A stretch of DNA of 64,000 nt from Blautia sp. (lineage in GTDB: Bacteria > Bacillota > Clostridia > Lachnospirales > Lachnospiraceae), in contig JARIAQ010000019.1 of assembly GCA_029257775.1 (NCBI GenBank), positions 124,001 to 188,000 on the forward strand, given 5' to 3'. Shown piece by piece: positions 27,753 to 37,248 of this stretch. Below the pieces are notes generated by a model. That model did no database searches. It saw nothing but the letters and a program-made list of their open reading frames with translations, and had not been told where the DNA came from. Position numbers and translations under genes: made by a program. Within the stretch, counting starts at the first letter, position 1; every line of letters starts with the position of its first letter.

Positions 27753-28001
27753 ATGAGTAAAGAACTTTTTAGTGTTTATCATTGCAAAGCATGTAATAAA
27801 ATTGAAGTAAGTCAGTATATTTCTAAAGAGGAAATGAAGGAACTTGGTTTTACAGAAGAGGAGTTAAAGCCAATTTGCCCTTTTACAGGAAGTTCTGATT
27901 TGGAAGAACTGGGGCATATGCCAGAAGATGATTTACGTCATTTTGCGTATACGGATATTGAAGGTGTTAAGAAATACTTTAGAGAAAGAGAACAAAAGTA
28001 G
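27753..28001 (+). CDS. Conserved small protein, function unknown
   Basis: 82 residues behind AGAGGAGAG. Acidic and charged, with cysteines in 'YHCKACNKIEVS' (a CxxC pair) and one more in 'PICPFTG', which suggests metal or redox binding but is not a recognised zinc-finger layout. No signal or membrane segment. I do not recognise the family. It ends before a hairpin and has no obvious operon partner. Confidence 0.65.
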   Translation: MSKELFSVYHCKACNKIEVSQYISKEEMKELGFTEEELKPICPFTGSSDLEELGHMPEDDLRHFAYTDIEGVKKYFREREQK

Positions 28002-28032
28002 CAAGTTTTTAAAAAAATCATAAAATATTATT

Positions 28033-28072
28033 GTACCCGCAGATGTGAAAGTGCACACTGCGGTAATTTTAT
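28033..28072 (+). terminator. Terminator-like hairpin between 82-residue gene and binding lipoprotein
   Basis: CCGCAG...TGTG pairs with CACA...CTGCGG around a short loop, followed by TAATTTTATATTTT. The T-run is interrupted, so it may be weak. It is not a TPP-riboswitch element. Confidence 0.55.
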
Positions 28073-28088
28073 ATTTTATGGAGGAAAT

Positions 28089-29096
28089 ATGAAAAAGAAA
28101 GTAAGTGTTTTGGTTGCAGTTGTATTAGGTATGGTATTTACATTGACAGGATGTGCAAAAGAAAAAAAGGGAGAAGAGCAATTAGTTCCAGTAACGCTTA
28201 ATGAGGTTGCACATTCTATCTTTTATGCACCTCAATATGTTGCCCTAGAGGAAGGATATTTTGTGAAAGAGGGAATTAAACTTGAGTTAGTGACAGGATT
28301 TGGGGCAGATAAAGTAATGGCAGCAGTTCTTTCAGGGGATGCAGATATTGGGTTTATGGGATCAGAGGCTAGTATTTATACCTATCAACAAGGGGCACAG
28401 GATTTGATTGTCAATTTTGCTCAGTTGACCCAGAGGGCAGGGAACTTTTTAGTTGCCAGAGAAGCAATGCCTCATTTTAAGTGGAGCGATTTAAAAGGAG
28501 CTGATGTACTGGGAGGAAGAGATGGTGGCATGCCGGAAATGGTATTTGAATATATTTTGAAGCAAAATGGAATAGATCCGGAAACCGATGTGAATATTGA
28601 CAAAAGCATTGATTTTGGTGCTACGGCGGCGGCTTTTTTAGGCGGACAGGGAGATTTTAGTGTGGAATTTGAACCTTCTGCTACAGCGTTAGAGCAGGAA
28701 GATGCAGGGTATGTAGTAGCTTCATGTGGTGTGGATTCAGGCTATGTACCATATACTGCTTATAGTGCAAAAGAAAGCTTTATAAAGGAAAATCCACAGA
28801 TTATTCAAGGTTTTACCAATGCGTTGCAAAAGGGTATGGACTATGTGAATACGCATACACCTGAAGAAATTGCTAAAGTTATTAAACCTCAATTTCCAGA
28901 AAATGATTTGGAAAGCATTGAAGTGATTGTTAGACGATACCAGGAACAAGAGACATGGAAAGAAAATCTAATTTTTGAGAAAAAAAGCTTTGAACTTTTA
29001 GAAGATATTTTAGAAAATGCAGGGGAGCTGGAGAAAAAAGTCCCCTACGATAAATTAGTAAATGTAGATTTTGCAAAAAAAGCAGATAAGAAATAG
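28089..29096 (+). CDS. ABC substrate-binding lipoprotein, NMT1/THI5-SsuA type
   Basis: 335 residues. A lipoprotein signal peptide ends at 'TLTGCAKE', so it is membrane-anchored outside. The mature part resembles the NMT1/SsuA-like family ('HSIFYAPQYVALEEGYFVKE', 'VMAAVLSGDADIGFMGSEAS'), which binds thiamine precursors, sulfonates, nitrate or related small molecules. GGAGG precedes the ATG. No permease or ATPase gene is next to it, unlike the usual three-gene layout, so its partners must lie elsewhere. The gene ends exactly where the convergent CYTH gene ends. Confidence 0.82.
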   Translation: MKKKVSVLVAVVLGMVFTLTGCAKEKKGEEQLVPVTLNEVAHSIFYAPQYVALEEGYFVKEGIKLELVTGFGADKVMAAVLSGDADIGFMGSEASIYTYQQGAQDLIVNFAQLTQRAGNFLVAREAMPHFKWSDLKGADVLGGRDGGMPEMVFEYILKQNGIDPETDVNIDKSIDFGATAAAFLGGQGDFSVEFEPSATALEQEDAGYVVASCGVDSGYVPYTAYSAKESFIKENPQIIQGFTNALQKGMDYVNTHTPEEIAKVIKPQFPENDLESIEVIVRRYQEQETWKENLIFEKKSFELLEDILENAGELEKKVPYDKLVNVDFAKKADKK

Positions 29097-29537
29097 TTAT
29101 AAAGACAGAGTACTGTTTTGATATTTTGTAGAAAATGTTACATCTTCTCCAAACCATGGTGGAGGGAGAAAATTTTCAGCATCTTCTTTAGTTGGAAATT
29201 CTACTTCTGCAAGCCATAGATTTTCGTAAGGCGCATCAAAAACATCAAGTTCAATAGTAAGTGTATGAGAAAGAGGAAGCAGATAGCGTGTTTTTGATAA
29301 AATAATGCCATCTGCTTTTTCTTTTAAATGCAGGTAGGCAGTTTCTGTAAGAGGAAGATTGTGTTCCTCACGGACAAGCAACCCTTTTCCTTTATAAGTA
29401 AGGAAATATTCCTGATCCTGTTTACGTATACGTACAACAGGTTCGGTGCATAAGTAGGCTTGTTCTATTTTTTTACATGGATAAGTTTCAAGATTTTCTG
29501 GTAATTTGTGGATAAGGTATTTTCTTTCTATTTCCAT
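29097..29537 (-). CDS. CYTH-domain protein
   Basis: 146 residues. It begins with the family signature EIERKYL, and has 'VVRIRKQDQEYFLTYKGKG', 'LSKTRYLLP', 'LTIELDVFDAP' and 'LAEVEFPTKEDAENF', the charged strands lining the triphosphate tunnel. CYTH proteins bind or hydrolyse triphosphates, or act as adenylate cyclase or thiamine triphosphatase; bacterial single-domain members are often tripolyphosphatases. AAAGGAG precedes ATG 29537. The adjacent binding-protein gene converges with zero spacing and no clear terminator between them. Confidence 0.85.
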   Translation of the reverse strand: MEIERKYLIHKLPENLETYPCKKIEQAYLCTEPVVRIRKQDQEYFLTYKGKGLLVREEHNLPLTETAYLHLKEKADGIILSKTRYLLPLSHTLTIELDVFDAPYENLWLAEVEFPTKEDAENFLPPPWFGEDVTFSTKYQNSTLSL

Positions 29538-29626
29538 TAAACTTCTCCTTTTTTATTGAATAAAAAGTAAATGTATCATATAATTTTTTTATAGAAAAAT
29601 CAAGTGAAAATAAAGAGAGGAAGAGG

Positions 29627-30163
29627 ATGGAATTTATATTTGAAAAAGCCAGGCAAGAAGATGGAAAAGAAATTTGGGAGATTATGGATGAAGCTGCAAG
29701 AACAGTAAAGAAAAAGGAGTGGTTTGCAGCAGGAGACGAGGCATATATTAAAGATATATTGGAGGGTGAAGGCTTCATTATTCTTGCAAGAGTGGAAGAA
29801 ACCAAAGAGTTGGCAGGTTTTTTTATTGTAGTAATTCCAGGGGAAGAAGAGTATATGGGATCTTACGCAGAGGTTTCTGAGGATGATAGAGATAAAATTG
29901 TACATATGGATACAGTAGCGGTGAAAAGCTGTTTTCGGGGAAATAAATTACAACAAAAGATGTTAGAAAAAGCAGAAGAAGAACTAGAGCAAAGAATGAA
30001 AAAAAAGAGCCAGATTGTGCAGTATCGACTGTGTTCAGTACATCCTGAAAATACATTTAGCCTTTTGAATATGCAGGAGAATGGATATAAAATTAAAGCA
30101 AGAACACAGTTGTATGGAGGATTGGAACGTTATGTATTATGCAAAAAAGCAACTTTATTTTAG
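29627..30163 (+). CDS. GNAT-family N-acetyltransferase
   Basis: 178 residues behind AGAGAGGAAGAGG. Acetyl-CoA binding is suggested by 'VHMDTVAVKSCFRGNKLQQK', which fits the strand-4 and pyrophosphate-loop region, and by the C-terminal 'HPENTFSLLNMQENGYKIK' typical of family end helices. The substrate is unknown. It is separated from the divergent CYTH gene by about 90 AT-rich bases that should contain both promoters. Confidence 0.8.
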   Translation: MEFIFEKARQEDGKEIWEIMDEAARTVKKKEWFAAGDEAYIKDILEGEGFIILARVEETKELAGFFIVVIPGEEEYMGSYAEVSEDDRDKIVHMDTVAVKSCFRGNKLQQKMLEKAEEELEQRMKKKSQIVQYRLCSVHPENTFSLLNMQENGYKIKARTQLYGGLERYVLCKKATLF

Positions 30164-30204
30164 AAAAAAGATAGAAAAAGTTTACAGATAAAATAGAAAG
30201 TTTG

Positions 30205-30213
30205 TGCTATACT
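30205..30213 (+). promoter_or_regulatory. Extended -10 promoter of the DJ-1 gene
   Basis: TGCTATACT is an extended -10 box. A TTTACA at 30181-30186 could be the -35, but its spacing of 21 bases is too long to be usual. Confidence 0.4.
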
Positions 30214-30248
30214 TAACGTCATGAATGGAAAAAGAAAAGAGGGATAGA

Positions 30249-30800
30249 ATGGCAAAAATATGTGTATTTACAGCAGATGGATTTGAAGAAATTGAAGGAT
30301 TGACCGTGGTAGATTTACTTCGTAGAGCAGGAGCAGAAGTTCTCATGGTATCGATTGGAGAGGGACTTACTGTGAAAGGTGCTCATAATATAGAGTTGAA
30401 GGCAGATGTACTTTTTGATGAGGTATGCTATGAAGATTTTGATTTATTGGTACTTCCAGGAGGTATGCCGGGAACTTTAAATTTAAGAAATCATCAGAAA
30501 CTTTGTGTACTTTTAGAGGAATTTGCGGCGAAAGGTAAGAAAATATCTGCAATTTGTGCTGCTCCTATGATTTTAGGAGAACTGGGACTTTTAAAAGGAA
30601 AGAGAGCAACCTGTTATCCTGGATTTGAAGATAAGTTGATAGAAGCAAAAGTATGTATAGAACGGGTTGTAAGAGATGGAAATATTACTACCAGCAGAGG
30701 TCTGGGTACAGCAATTCCTTTTGCGCTGGAGTTAATTTCTCAGCTTTACGGAAAGGAAAAAGCAGAGGAAATAAAAAAATCGGTGATTTACGGTCATTGA
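30249..30800 (+). CDS. DJ-1/PfpI-family protein
   Basis: 183 residues from ATG 30249 behind AGAGGGA; an in-frame ATG 24 bases earlier lacks spacing. It aligns by eye with DJ-1/YajL: 'VFTADGFEEIEGLTVVDLLR' carries the conserved glutamate E16, and the nucleophile elbow 'ISAICAAPMIL' carries C103 (equivalents of DJ-1 E18 and C106). 'LLVLPGGMPGTLNL' and 'TTSRGLGTAIPFAL' are further family marks. Members act in oxidative stress or glyoxal/protein deglycation; the precise activity is debated. Probably monocistronic. Confidence 0.9.
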   Translation: MAKICVFTADGFEEIEGLTVVDLLRRAGAEVLMVSIGEGLTVKGAHNIELKADVLFDEVCYEDFDLLVLPGGMPGTLNLRNHQKLCVLLEEFAAKGKKISAICAAPMILGELGLLKGKRATCYPGFEDKLIEAKVCIERVVRDGNITTSRGLGTAIPFALELISQLYGKEKAEEIKKSVIYGH

Positions 30801-30867
30801 GTAAAAAATACTGGCGTTTTCAATATCCTTGTGTTATACTGTGTAAATGACTGTAAGTATGAAAGAA

Positions 30868-30898
30868 GCGCTGTTTAATCTTATTTATTAAACAGAGT
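30868..30898 (+). other. Stem-loop in the trigger factor leader
   Basis: CTGTTTAAT (30871-30879) pairs perfectly with ATTAAACAG (30887-30895). No T-run follows, so it is more likely a 5' leader structure than a terminator. A TGTTATACT extended -10 box lies upstream at 30832-30840. Confidence 0.5.
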
Positions 30899-30929
30899 GC
30901 ATATAGAATTCAAGGAGGAATTATTTATA

Positions 30930-32240
30930 ATGAGTGTACAGGTAGAAAACTTAGAAAAAAACATGGCGAAGCTTACAATTGAAGTTTCTGCAGAAGAATT
31001 TGAAAAAGCAGTACAGAATGCTTATCTTAGAAGCAGAGGAAAAATTACAATTCCAGGTTTCCGTAAAGGAAAAGCGCCTCGCGTTATGATTGAAAAAATG
31101 TACGGAGCAGGTATCTTTTTTGAAGATGCAGCAAATGCTTTAATTCAGGCAGAATATCCAAAAGCAGCAGATGAAAGTGGTCTTGAAATTGTTTCTCAGC
31201 CAGAAATTGATGTTGTTCAGATTGAAAAAGGAAAATCTTTTATCTTTACAGCAGAAGTAGCAGTAAAACCAGAAGTTACATTAGGCGAATATAAAGGACT
31301 TGAAGTAGAAGTAGCACCAGCTGATGTTACAGAAGAAGAAATTGCTGCTGAATTAAAGAGAGAACAGGAAAATAACTCCAGAACAATCGATGTTGATGAC
31401 AGAGCAGTAGCTGATGGAGATATGGTAACTTTAGATTTCGAAGGATTTGTTGATGGTGTAGCATTTGAAGGAGGAAAAGGAACAGATTATCCTTTAACAA
31501 TTGGTTCTAACTCCTTTATTCCAGGATTTGAAGAACAGTTAGTAGGCGCTGAAATTGGTGTTGAGAAAGAAGTAAACGTTACATTCCCAGAAAATTATCA
31601 TGCAAATGATTTAGCAGGAAAAGCTGCTGTATTTAAATGCACAGTAAAAGCAATTAAAGTAAAAGAACTTCCAGAATTAGATGATGAATTCGCAAAAGAT
31701 GTTTCTGAATTTGATACTTTAGATGCATACAAAGCAGACATTGAAAAGAAATTAAAAGAACGCAAAGAAGCTGTTGCAAAACGTGAAAGAGAAGATAAAG
31801 CAGTAGATGCTGTAATTGAAAATGCACAGATGGACATTCCAGAAGCTATGATTCAGAACCAGATTCAGCAGTTAATGCAGGATTTCATTCGTAGAATGCA
31901 GGCACAGGGATTATCTATTGACCAGTACTATCAGTTCACAGGTCTTGATAATGCTAAAATTCAGGAACAGATGCGTCCACAGGCATTAAAGAGAATTCAG
32001 AGCCGTCTTGTATTAGAAAAGATTGCAGAAACAGAAAATATTCAGATTTCTGATGAAAAATTCGAAGAAGAATTAAAAACAATGGCTGACATGTACAAAA
32101 TGGAAGTTGAAAAATTAAAAGAAGTAATGGGTGATTACGAAAAAGAACAGATTAAGAAAGATATGGCTGTTCAGGAAGCAGTTACTTTAGTAGCAGAGTC
32201 AGCAAAAGTAGTAGAAAAAAAAGAAGAAACAGCTGAATAA
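30930..32240 (+). CDS. tig: Trigger factor
   Basis: 436 residues from ATG 30930 behind AAGGAGG. The ribosome-docking signature 'GFRKGKAPR' lies near residue 43, an FKBP-type prolyl isomerase domain covers about 150-240 ('[20 protein letters not shown]', '[18 protein letters not shown]'), and a long helical C-terminal chaperone domain completes it. It binds nascent chains at the ribosome exit. It begins the classic tig-clpP-clpX-lon-engB order. Lysine/glutamate-rich with strongly biased codons, as expected for an abundant protein. Confidence 0.97.
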   Translation: MSVQVENLEKNMAKLTIEVSAEEFEKAVQNAYLRSRGKITIPGFRKGKAPRVMIEKMYGAGIFFEDAANALIQAEYPKAADESGLEIVSQPEIDVVQIEKGKSFIFTAEVAVKPEVTLGEYKGLEVEVAPADVTEEEIAAELKREQENNSRTIDVDDRAVADGDMVTLDFEGFVDGVAFEGGKGTDYPLTIGSNSFIPGFEEQLVGAEIGVEKEVNVTFPENYHANDLAGKAAVFKCTVKAIKVKELPELDDEFAKDVSEFDTLDAYKADIEKKLKERKEAVAKREREDKAVDAVIENAQMDIPEAMIQNQIQQLMQDFIRRMQAQGLSIDQYYQFTGLDNAKIQEQMRPQALKRIQSRLVLEKIAETENIQISDEKFEEELKTMADMYKMEVEKLKEVMGDYEKEQIKKDMAVQEAVTLVAESAKVVEKKEETAE

Positions 32241-32281
32241 GAAACAGCGATGTTGTATTCGGTAAGAATAGGAGGAGTTTC

Positions 32282-32863
32282 ATGAGTTTAGTACCATACG
32301 TTATTGAACAGACAAGCCGCGGTGAAAGAAACTACGACATCTATTCCAGATTATTAAAAGATAGAATTATTTTTCTGGGAGAAGAAGTGACAGATGTATC
32401 TGCAAATCTAATTGCAGCACAGCTTCTTTTTCTGGAGTCTGAAGATCCTGGAAAGGACATTCATTTATATATTAACAGTCCAGGTGGTTCTGTAACAGCA
32501 GGAATGGTGATTTATGATACCATGCAGTATATTAAGTGTGATGTATCTACTATTTGTATGGGATTAGCTGCTAGTATGGGTGCTTTCCTTCTTGCAGGTG
32601 GTGCGAAAGGAAAGAGAATGGCCCTTCCGAATGCAGAAATTATGATTCACCAGCCTTCCGGCGGTGCACAAGGACAGGCAACAGAGATTGATATTGTGGC
32701 GCAGCAGATTTTGAAGACTAGACATAAATTGAATTCAATTTTGGCGCAGAACACAGGTCAGACTCTGGAGACCATTGCAAGAGATACTGAAAGAGATAAC
32801 TATATGACAGCGCAGGAAGCTATGGAGTATGGTTTAATTGACTCAGTAATCGAGCATAGATAG
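32282..32863 (+). CDS. clpP: ATP-dependent Clp protease proteolytic subunit
   Basis: 193 residues behind AGGAGG. The catalytic triad is fully visible: S98 in 'GLAASMGAF', H123 in 'IMIHQPSGG' and D172 in 'RDTERDNYM'. It forms the two-ring peptidase chamber that pairs with ClpX (next gene) and ClpC (56960-59389). It lies 41 bases after tig. A terminator-like hairpin follows. Confidence 0.98.
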   Translation: MSLVPYVIEQTSRGERNYDIYSRLLKDRIIFLGEEVTDVSANLIAAQLLFLESEDPGKDIHLYINSPGGSVTAGMVIYDTMQYIKCDVSTICMGLAASMGAFLLAGGAKGKRMALPNAEIMIHQPSGGAQGQATEIDIVAQQILKTRHKLNSILAQNTGQTLETIARDTERDNYMTAQEAMEYGLIDSVIEHR

Positions 32864-32873
32864 CGACAGAAGA

Positions 32874-32906
32874 TAAGACTCCTGCATACAGTTGCGGGAG
32901 TCTTTT
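32874..32906 (+). terminator. Terminator between clpP and clpX
   Basis: AAGACTCCTGC and GCGGGAGTCTT form an 11-base stem with TTTT after it. It sits inside the conserved cluster, so clpX may have its own promoter or depend on read-through. Confidence 0.85.
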
Positions 32907-32947
32907 GCCTTTAGAAAATGAAATTAGTAACAGAAAGGGAAGAAAAG

Positions 32948-34252
32948 ATGGCAAATAAAGGGAATGATACAAGAATTCGGTGTTCCTTTTGCGGAAAAAC
33001 AGACGATCAGGTGAAAAAGTTAATTGCAGGCCCTGATAATACTTTTATCTGCGATGAGTGTGTTGGGCTTTGCGCAGAAATCATAAATGAAGAATTAGAA
33101 CAACCATACGATGAAAATTTAGTAGGAGATATTAACTTATTAAAACCTCAGGAAATTAAAGAAATTTTAGATGAATATGTAATTGGTCAGGATGAAGCAA
33201 AAAAGGTTCTTTCTGTTGCAGTATATAATCATTATAAAAGAATTCTTTCCGGAGGGAATACAGATGTAGAGCTACAAAAAAGTAATATTTTAATGTTAGG
33301 CCCTACTGGATCAGGTAAAACACTTCTTGCGCAGACACTTGCAAGATTGTTGAATGTTCCCTTTGCAATTGCAGATGCAACAACTTTGACCGAAGCAGGA
33401 TATGTAGGGGAAGATGTTGAAAATATTTTATTAAAAATTATTCAGGCAGCAGATTACGATATTGAGCGTGCACAGTATGGAATTATTTATATTGATGAAA
33501 TTGATAAAATCACAAGAAAATCTGAAAATGCATCAATTACCAGAGATGTTTCTGGTGAAGGTGTGCAGCAGGCATTGCTAAAAATTGTGGAAGGAACTGT
33601 TGCCAGCGTGCCACCTCAAGGAGGAAGAAAACATCCTCAACAGGAATTTATTCAAATCGATACTACAAATATTCTTTTTATATGTGGCGGTGCTTTTGAA
33701 GGTTTAGATAAAATTATAGAAACGAGAAAAGATACAAAATCAATTGGATTCCATGCAGAAATTCAGACAAAAGAAGAGAAAAATGTGGGAGAACTTTTAA
33801 AAGAAGTAATGCCACAGGATCTTGTTAAATTTGGTTTGATTCCGGAATTTGTAGGTCGTGTACCAGTTGTAGTTTCTTTAAATGCACTTGATAAAGATGC
33901 ACTGGTAAAAATTCTGACAGAGCCTAAGAACTCCCTTGTACGTCAGTATCAGACTTTGTTTAGTCTTGATGGGATTGACTTAGAGTTTGACGCAGATGCG
34001 TTAGAAGCTATTGCGGATAAATCTATGGAAAGAAAGACAGGAGCTAGAGGGCTGCGGGCAATTATGGAGAATTCCATGATGGATTTAATGTATACAGCTC
34101 CTTCTGATGAGAGTATTGTTAGTTGTACAATTACTAAAAATGTAATAGATGGGGTTGGAGAAGCTTTGGTAGAGCGTAGAGAATTGCCTGCATCTTCAAG
34201 AAGAAGCAAAGGAAACAACCGTAAGAAGAAAGAAACACCAGAAATAGCGTAA
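32948..34252 (+). CDS. clpX: ClpX unfoldase
   Basis: 434 residues from ATG 32948 behind AAAGGGA. The zinc domain cysteines C12, C15, C35 and C38 bind substrates and adaptors. The single AAA+ module has Walker A GPTGSGKT, Walker B '[10 protein letters not shown]' and an arginine finger region '[10 protein letters not shown]'-like ('[17 protein letters not shown]'). It unfolds proteins and feeds ClpP. The lysine-rich C-terminal tail is normal for the family. It is followed after 32 bases by lon. Confidence 0.98.
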   Translation: MANKGNDTRIRCSFCGKTDDQVKKLIAGPDNTFICDECVGLCAEIINEELEQPYDENLVGDINLLKPQEIKEILDEYVIGQDEAKKVLSVAVYNHYKRILSGGNTDVELQKSNILMLGPTGSGKTLLAQTLARLLNVPFAIADATTLTEAGYVGEDVENILLKIIQAADYDIERAQYGIIYIDEIDKITRKSENASITRDVSGEGVQQALLKIVEGTVASVPPQGGRKHPQQEFIQIDTTNILFICGGAFEGLDKIIETRKDTKSIGFHAEIQTKEEKNVGELLKEVMPQDLVKFGLIPEFVGRVPVVVSLNALDKDALVKILTEPKNSLVRQYQTLFSLDGIDLEFDADALEAIADKSMERKTGARGLRAIMENSMMDLMYTAPSDESIVSCTITKNVIDGVGEALVERRELPASSRRSKGNNRKKKETPEIA

Positions 34253-34284
34253 AAGGCTAGGTACAGTATAAAGGAGGAGCGAGA

Positions 34285-36606
34285 ATGAGTGACATGATAC
34301 AGTATTTGCCAGCAATCGCCCTTAGAGGTACAACCATTCTTCCTAATATGATTGTTCATTTTGATGTAAGCAGGGAAAAATCTATAAAAGCCATAGAAAA
34401 GGCTATGGTGGAGGATCAAAAAGTTTTTCTAATTACACAAAAAGATCCACAGACGGAAGAACCTTCACAGGAAGATTTATATACAGTAGGTACAATCGGG
34501 GAAATTAAACAATTAGTAAAGAATAGAAAAAATATGATTCAAGTGCTGGTAGAAGGAAAACAAAGAGCAGAACTTGTACGTTTTGAAAGTGAAGATGTAT
34601 ATTTAGAAGCAGAGGTAGAACTTTTGGAAGAAGAAGAAGTTCTTATGGACGAAAATGTGAAAGAAGCCATGCTTCGAGGTATGAAAGAATTGTTTGTACG
34701 TTACTGTAATGAGAATACGAAGATGAGTAAAGAGTTGGCAGGACAGATTCTGGAAATTGAAGAAATTGAAACAATGATTGACCAGATTGCAGTGAATTTG
34801 CCAATGAAATATGAGGATAAACAGAAGATTTTAGAAGCTGTTTCACTGGAAGATAGATATGAAACTTTAGGCATGATTTTAAGCAATGAGATTGAGATTA
34901 TGCAGATTCGTATAGATTTAAGTAATAAAGTCAAAGAACGTGTGGATAAAAATCAACGAGAATATATTTTGCGTGAGCAGATGAAGGTTATTCGAGAAGA
35001 ATTAGGAGATCAGGACACCGTTTCTGAGGCAGATCGTTTTAAAGAACAAACAGCTAAATTAAAAGCGTCTAAGGAAGTAAAAGAAAAGATTAATAAGGAG
35101 ATTGAACGCTTTAAAAATGCAGCGGGTATTCAGGCGGAAGCAGGAGTTGCGCGTAGTTACATTGAAACGCTCCTATCACTTCCTTGGGATAAAACTTCAA
35201 GAGATAATAAAAATTTAAAAAAAGCAAATAAAATACTAGAGGAAGATCATTACGGACTGGAAAAAGTAAAAGAGAGAATTATGGAATTTTTGGCTGTGCG
35301 TACTTTAACAAAAAAAGGAGAAAGTCCTATTCTCTGTCTAGTAGGTCCTCCAGGAACAGGGAAAACTTCCATTGCACGTTCTGTGGCAAGAGCCTTAGAT
35401 AAGGAATATGTACGTATTTCTTTAGGTGGAGTTAGAGATGAAGCAGAAATCAGAGGACATAGAAGAACTTATATTGGCGCAATGCCTGGACGAATTGCTA
35501 ATGGCTTAATTCAGGCGGGAGTTAAAAATCCTTTAGTATTGCTGGATGAAATTGATAAGGTAAGCAGTGATTACAAAGGGGATACTTCCGCTGCTTTGCT
35601 GGAAGTTTTAGATGCAGAGCAAAATAAGAAATTTAGAGATCACTATGTGGAAATTCCCCTGGATTTATCTGAAGTGTTATTTATTGCAACTGCCAATGAT
35701 TTACAAACGATTCCAAGACCACTTTTAGATCGTATGGAAATTATTGAAGTAAGCAGTTATACAGAGAATGAGAAAGTACATATTGCAATGGAACATTTGA
35801 TTCCCAAGCAAATGAAAAAACATGGGTTGAAAAAAGAGGAACTTTGTATTGCGGAAGATGCGCTTCACGAGATTATTATTGGTCATACGAAGGAAGCTGG
35901 TGTAAGAAGTCTGGAAAGAAAGATAGGAGAAATCTGCAGAAAAACAGCACGCAAAATTTTAGAAGAAAAAGAAGAAACTGTTGTAGTAAATAAAAAAAAT
36001 CTGGAAGAGTTCTTAGGCAGAGCGCGCTATACTTACCAGAAAAAAAATGAAGCAGATGAAATCGGTATCGTCAGAGGTTTAGCTTGGACAAGTGTAGGCG
36101 GAGATACATTACAGATTGAGGTAAATCTTATGCCAGGTAAAGGCGATTTTCTTCTTACTGGACAATTAGGGGATGTAATGAAAGAATCTGCCCAGACGGG
36201 AATTAGTTATATTCGTTCTGTTGCACCGAAATATCAGATTGACGCAGACTTTTTTAAAGAACATGATATACATATACATATTCCTGAAGGTGCTGTACCA
36301 AAAGATGGTCCTTCAGCAGGCATTACTATGGCAACTGCTATGCTTTCTGCTATAATCGAAGTTCCTGTAAGAGCAGATGTAGCAATGACAGGAGAAATTA
36401 CGCTGCGTGGCAGAGTTCTTCCAATTGGAGGTTTAAAGGAAAAACTTCTGGCTGCTAAAAGTGCAGGAATAGAAAAGGTATTAATTCCTTTTGAAAATCA
36501 AGCAGATGTTGAGGAAATGGAAAAAGAAATTATAGAAGGCCTTGAAATCGTACCAGTAAAAACAATGGAAGAAGTATTGAAACAGGCTTTAAGGGAAAAA
36601 AAGTAA
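34285..36606 (+). CDS. lon: Lon protease
   Basis: 773 residues behind AAAGGAGG. N-terminal LonN substrate domain, coiled region, AAA+ domain with Walker [10 protein letters not shown] and Walker B '[10 protein letters not shown]', and the C-terminal Ser-Lys protease with S677 in 'PKDGPSAGI' and K720 in '[11 protein letters not shown]'. It degrades misfolded and regulatory proteins in the cytoplasm. The length and catalytic positions match Bacillus LonA. Likely co-transcribed with engB, whose start is 15 bases downstream. Confidence 0.98.
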   Translation: MSDMIQYLPAIALRGTTILPNMIVHFDVSREKSIKAIEKAMVEDQKVFLITQKDPQTEEPSQEDLYTVGTIGEIKQLVKNRKNMIQVLVEGKQRAELVRFESEDVYLEAEVELLEEEEVLMDENVKEAMLRGMKELFVRYCNENTKMSKELAGQILEIEEIETMIDQIAVNLPMKYEDKQKILEAVSLEDRYETLGMILSNEIEIMQIRIDLSNKVKERVDKNQREYILREQMKVIREELGDQDTVSEADRFKEQTAKLKASKEVKEKINKEIERFKNAAGIQAEAGVARSYIETLLSLPWDKTSRDNKNLKKANKILEEDHYGLEKVKERIMEFLAVRTLTKKGESPILCLVGPPGTGKTSIARSVARALDKEYVRISLGGVRDEAEIRGHRRTYIGAMPGRIANGLIQAGVKNPLVLLDEIDKVSSDYKGDTSAALLEVLDAEQNKKFRDHYVEIPLDLSEVLFIATANDLQTIPRPLLDRMEIIEVSSYTENEKVHIAMEHLIPKQMKKHGLKKEELCIAEDALHEIIIGHTKEAGVRSLERKIGEICRKTARKILEEKEETVVVNKKNLEEFLGRARYTYQKKNEADEIGIVRGLAWTSVGGDTLQIEVNLMPGKGDFLLTGQLGDVMKESAQTGISYIRSVAPKYQIDADFFKEHDIHIHIPEGAVPKDGPSAGITMATAMLSAIIEVPVRADVAMTGEITLRGRVLPIGGLKEKLLAAKSAGIEKVLIPFENQADVEEMEKEIIEGLEIVPVKTMEEVLKQALREKK

Positions 36607-36621
36607 AATGGAGGAACACAC

Positions 36622-37227
36622 ATGGTTATTAGACATGTTGCGTTAGATATTGTCTGTGGTATTACTAGTACCCTTCCTGAAAATGAGGTTCCGGAAATTG
36701 CATTTGCAGGAAAATCCAATGTAGGAAAATCATCTTTGATTAATGCATTGATGAACAGAAAGTCACTGGCTCGTACTAGTGCGTCTCCGGGAAAGACGCA
36801 GACTATTAATTTTTATAATGTTAATCATGAAATGTATCTAGTAGATTTACCAGGATATGGTTATGCAAAAGTATCTCAGTCAGTGAAAGAACAATGGGGA
36901 AAATTGATTGAACGATATCTTCACAAGTCAAAGCAGCTAAAGGCAGTTTTTTTACTGATTGATATTCGCCACAAACCATCGGAAAATGATAAAACTATGT
37001 ATGATTGGATTGTGTATAACGGGTATCAGCCTATTATTATTGCTACAAAATCTGATAAATTAAAAAGAAGCCAGATTCAAAAGCAGTTAAAAATTATTAA
37101 AGAGGGATTAGAACTGCCTAAGGGAAGTCAAATTATACCATTTTCAGCACAGACAAAACAAGGAAGAGAAGAAATCTGGGATTTAGCTGAGAAACTTTTA
37201 TTTCCTGAAAAACTGTCAGAAGAATAA
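36622..37227 (+). CDS. engB: Ribosome biogenesis GTP-binding protein EngB (YsxC/YihA)
   Basis: 201 residues. GTPase motifs are visible: G1 'AGKSNVGKSS', G3 'DLPGYGYAKVS' and G4 'ATKSDKL'. It acts in late assembly of the 50S subunit. It follows lon by 15 bases behind GGAGG, as in many Firmicutes. Normal family length. Confidence 0.96.
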   Translation: MVIRHVALDIVCGITSTLPENEVPEIAFAGKSNVGKSSLINALMNRKSLARTSASPGKTQTINFYNVNHEMYLVDLPGYGYAKVSQSVKEQWGKLIERYLHKSKQLKAVFLLIDIRHKPSENDKTMYDWIVYNGYQPIIIATKSDKLKRSQIQKQLKIIKEGLELPKGSQIIPFSAQTKQGREEIWDLAEKLLFPEKLSEE

Positions 37228-37248
37228 AGTATAACCAAGAGGAAGCGT

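Noticed and set aside
28005..28088. Possible thiamine (TPP) riboswitch before the NMT1-type lipoprotein
   Set aside because: The conserved TPP core (CTGAGA and ACCTG-type segments) is absent; only a simple hairpin is seen.
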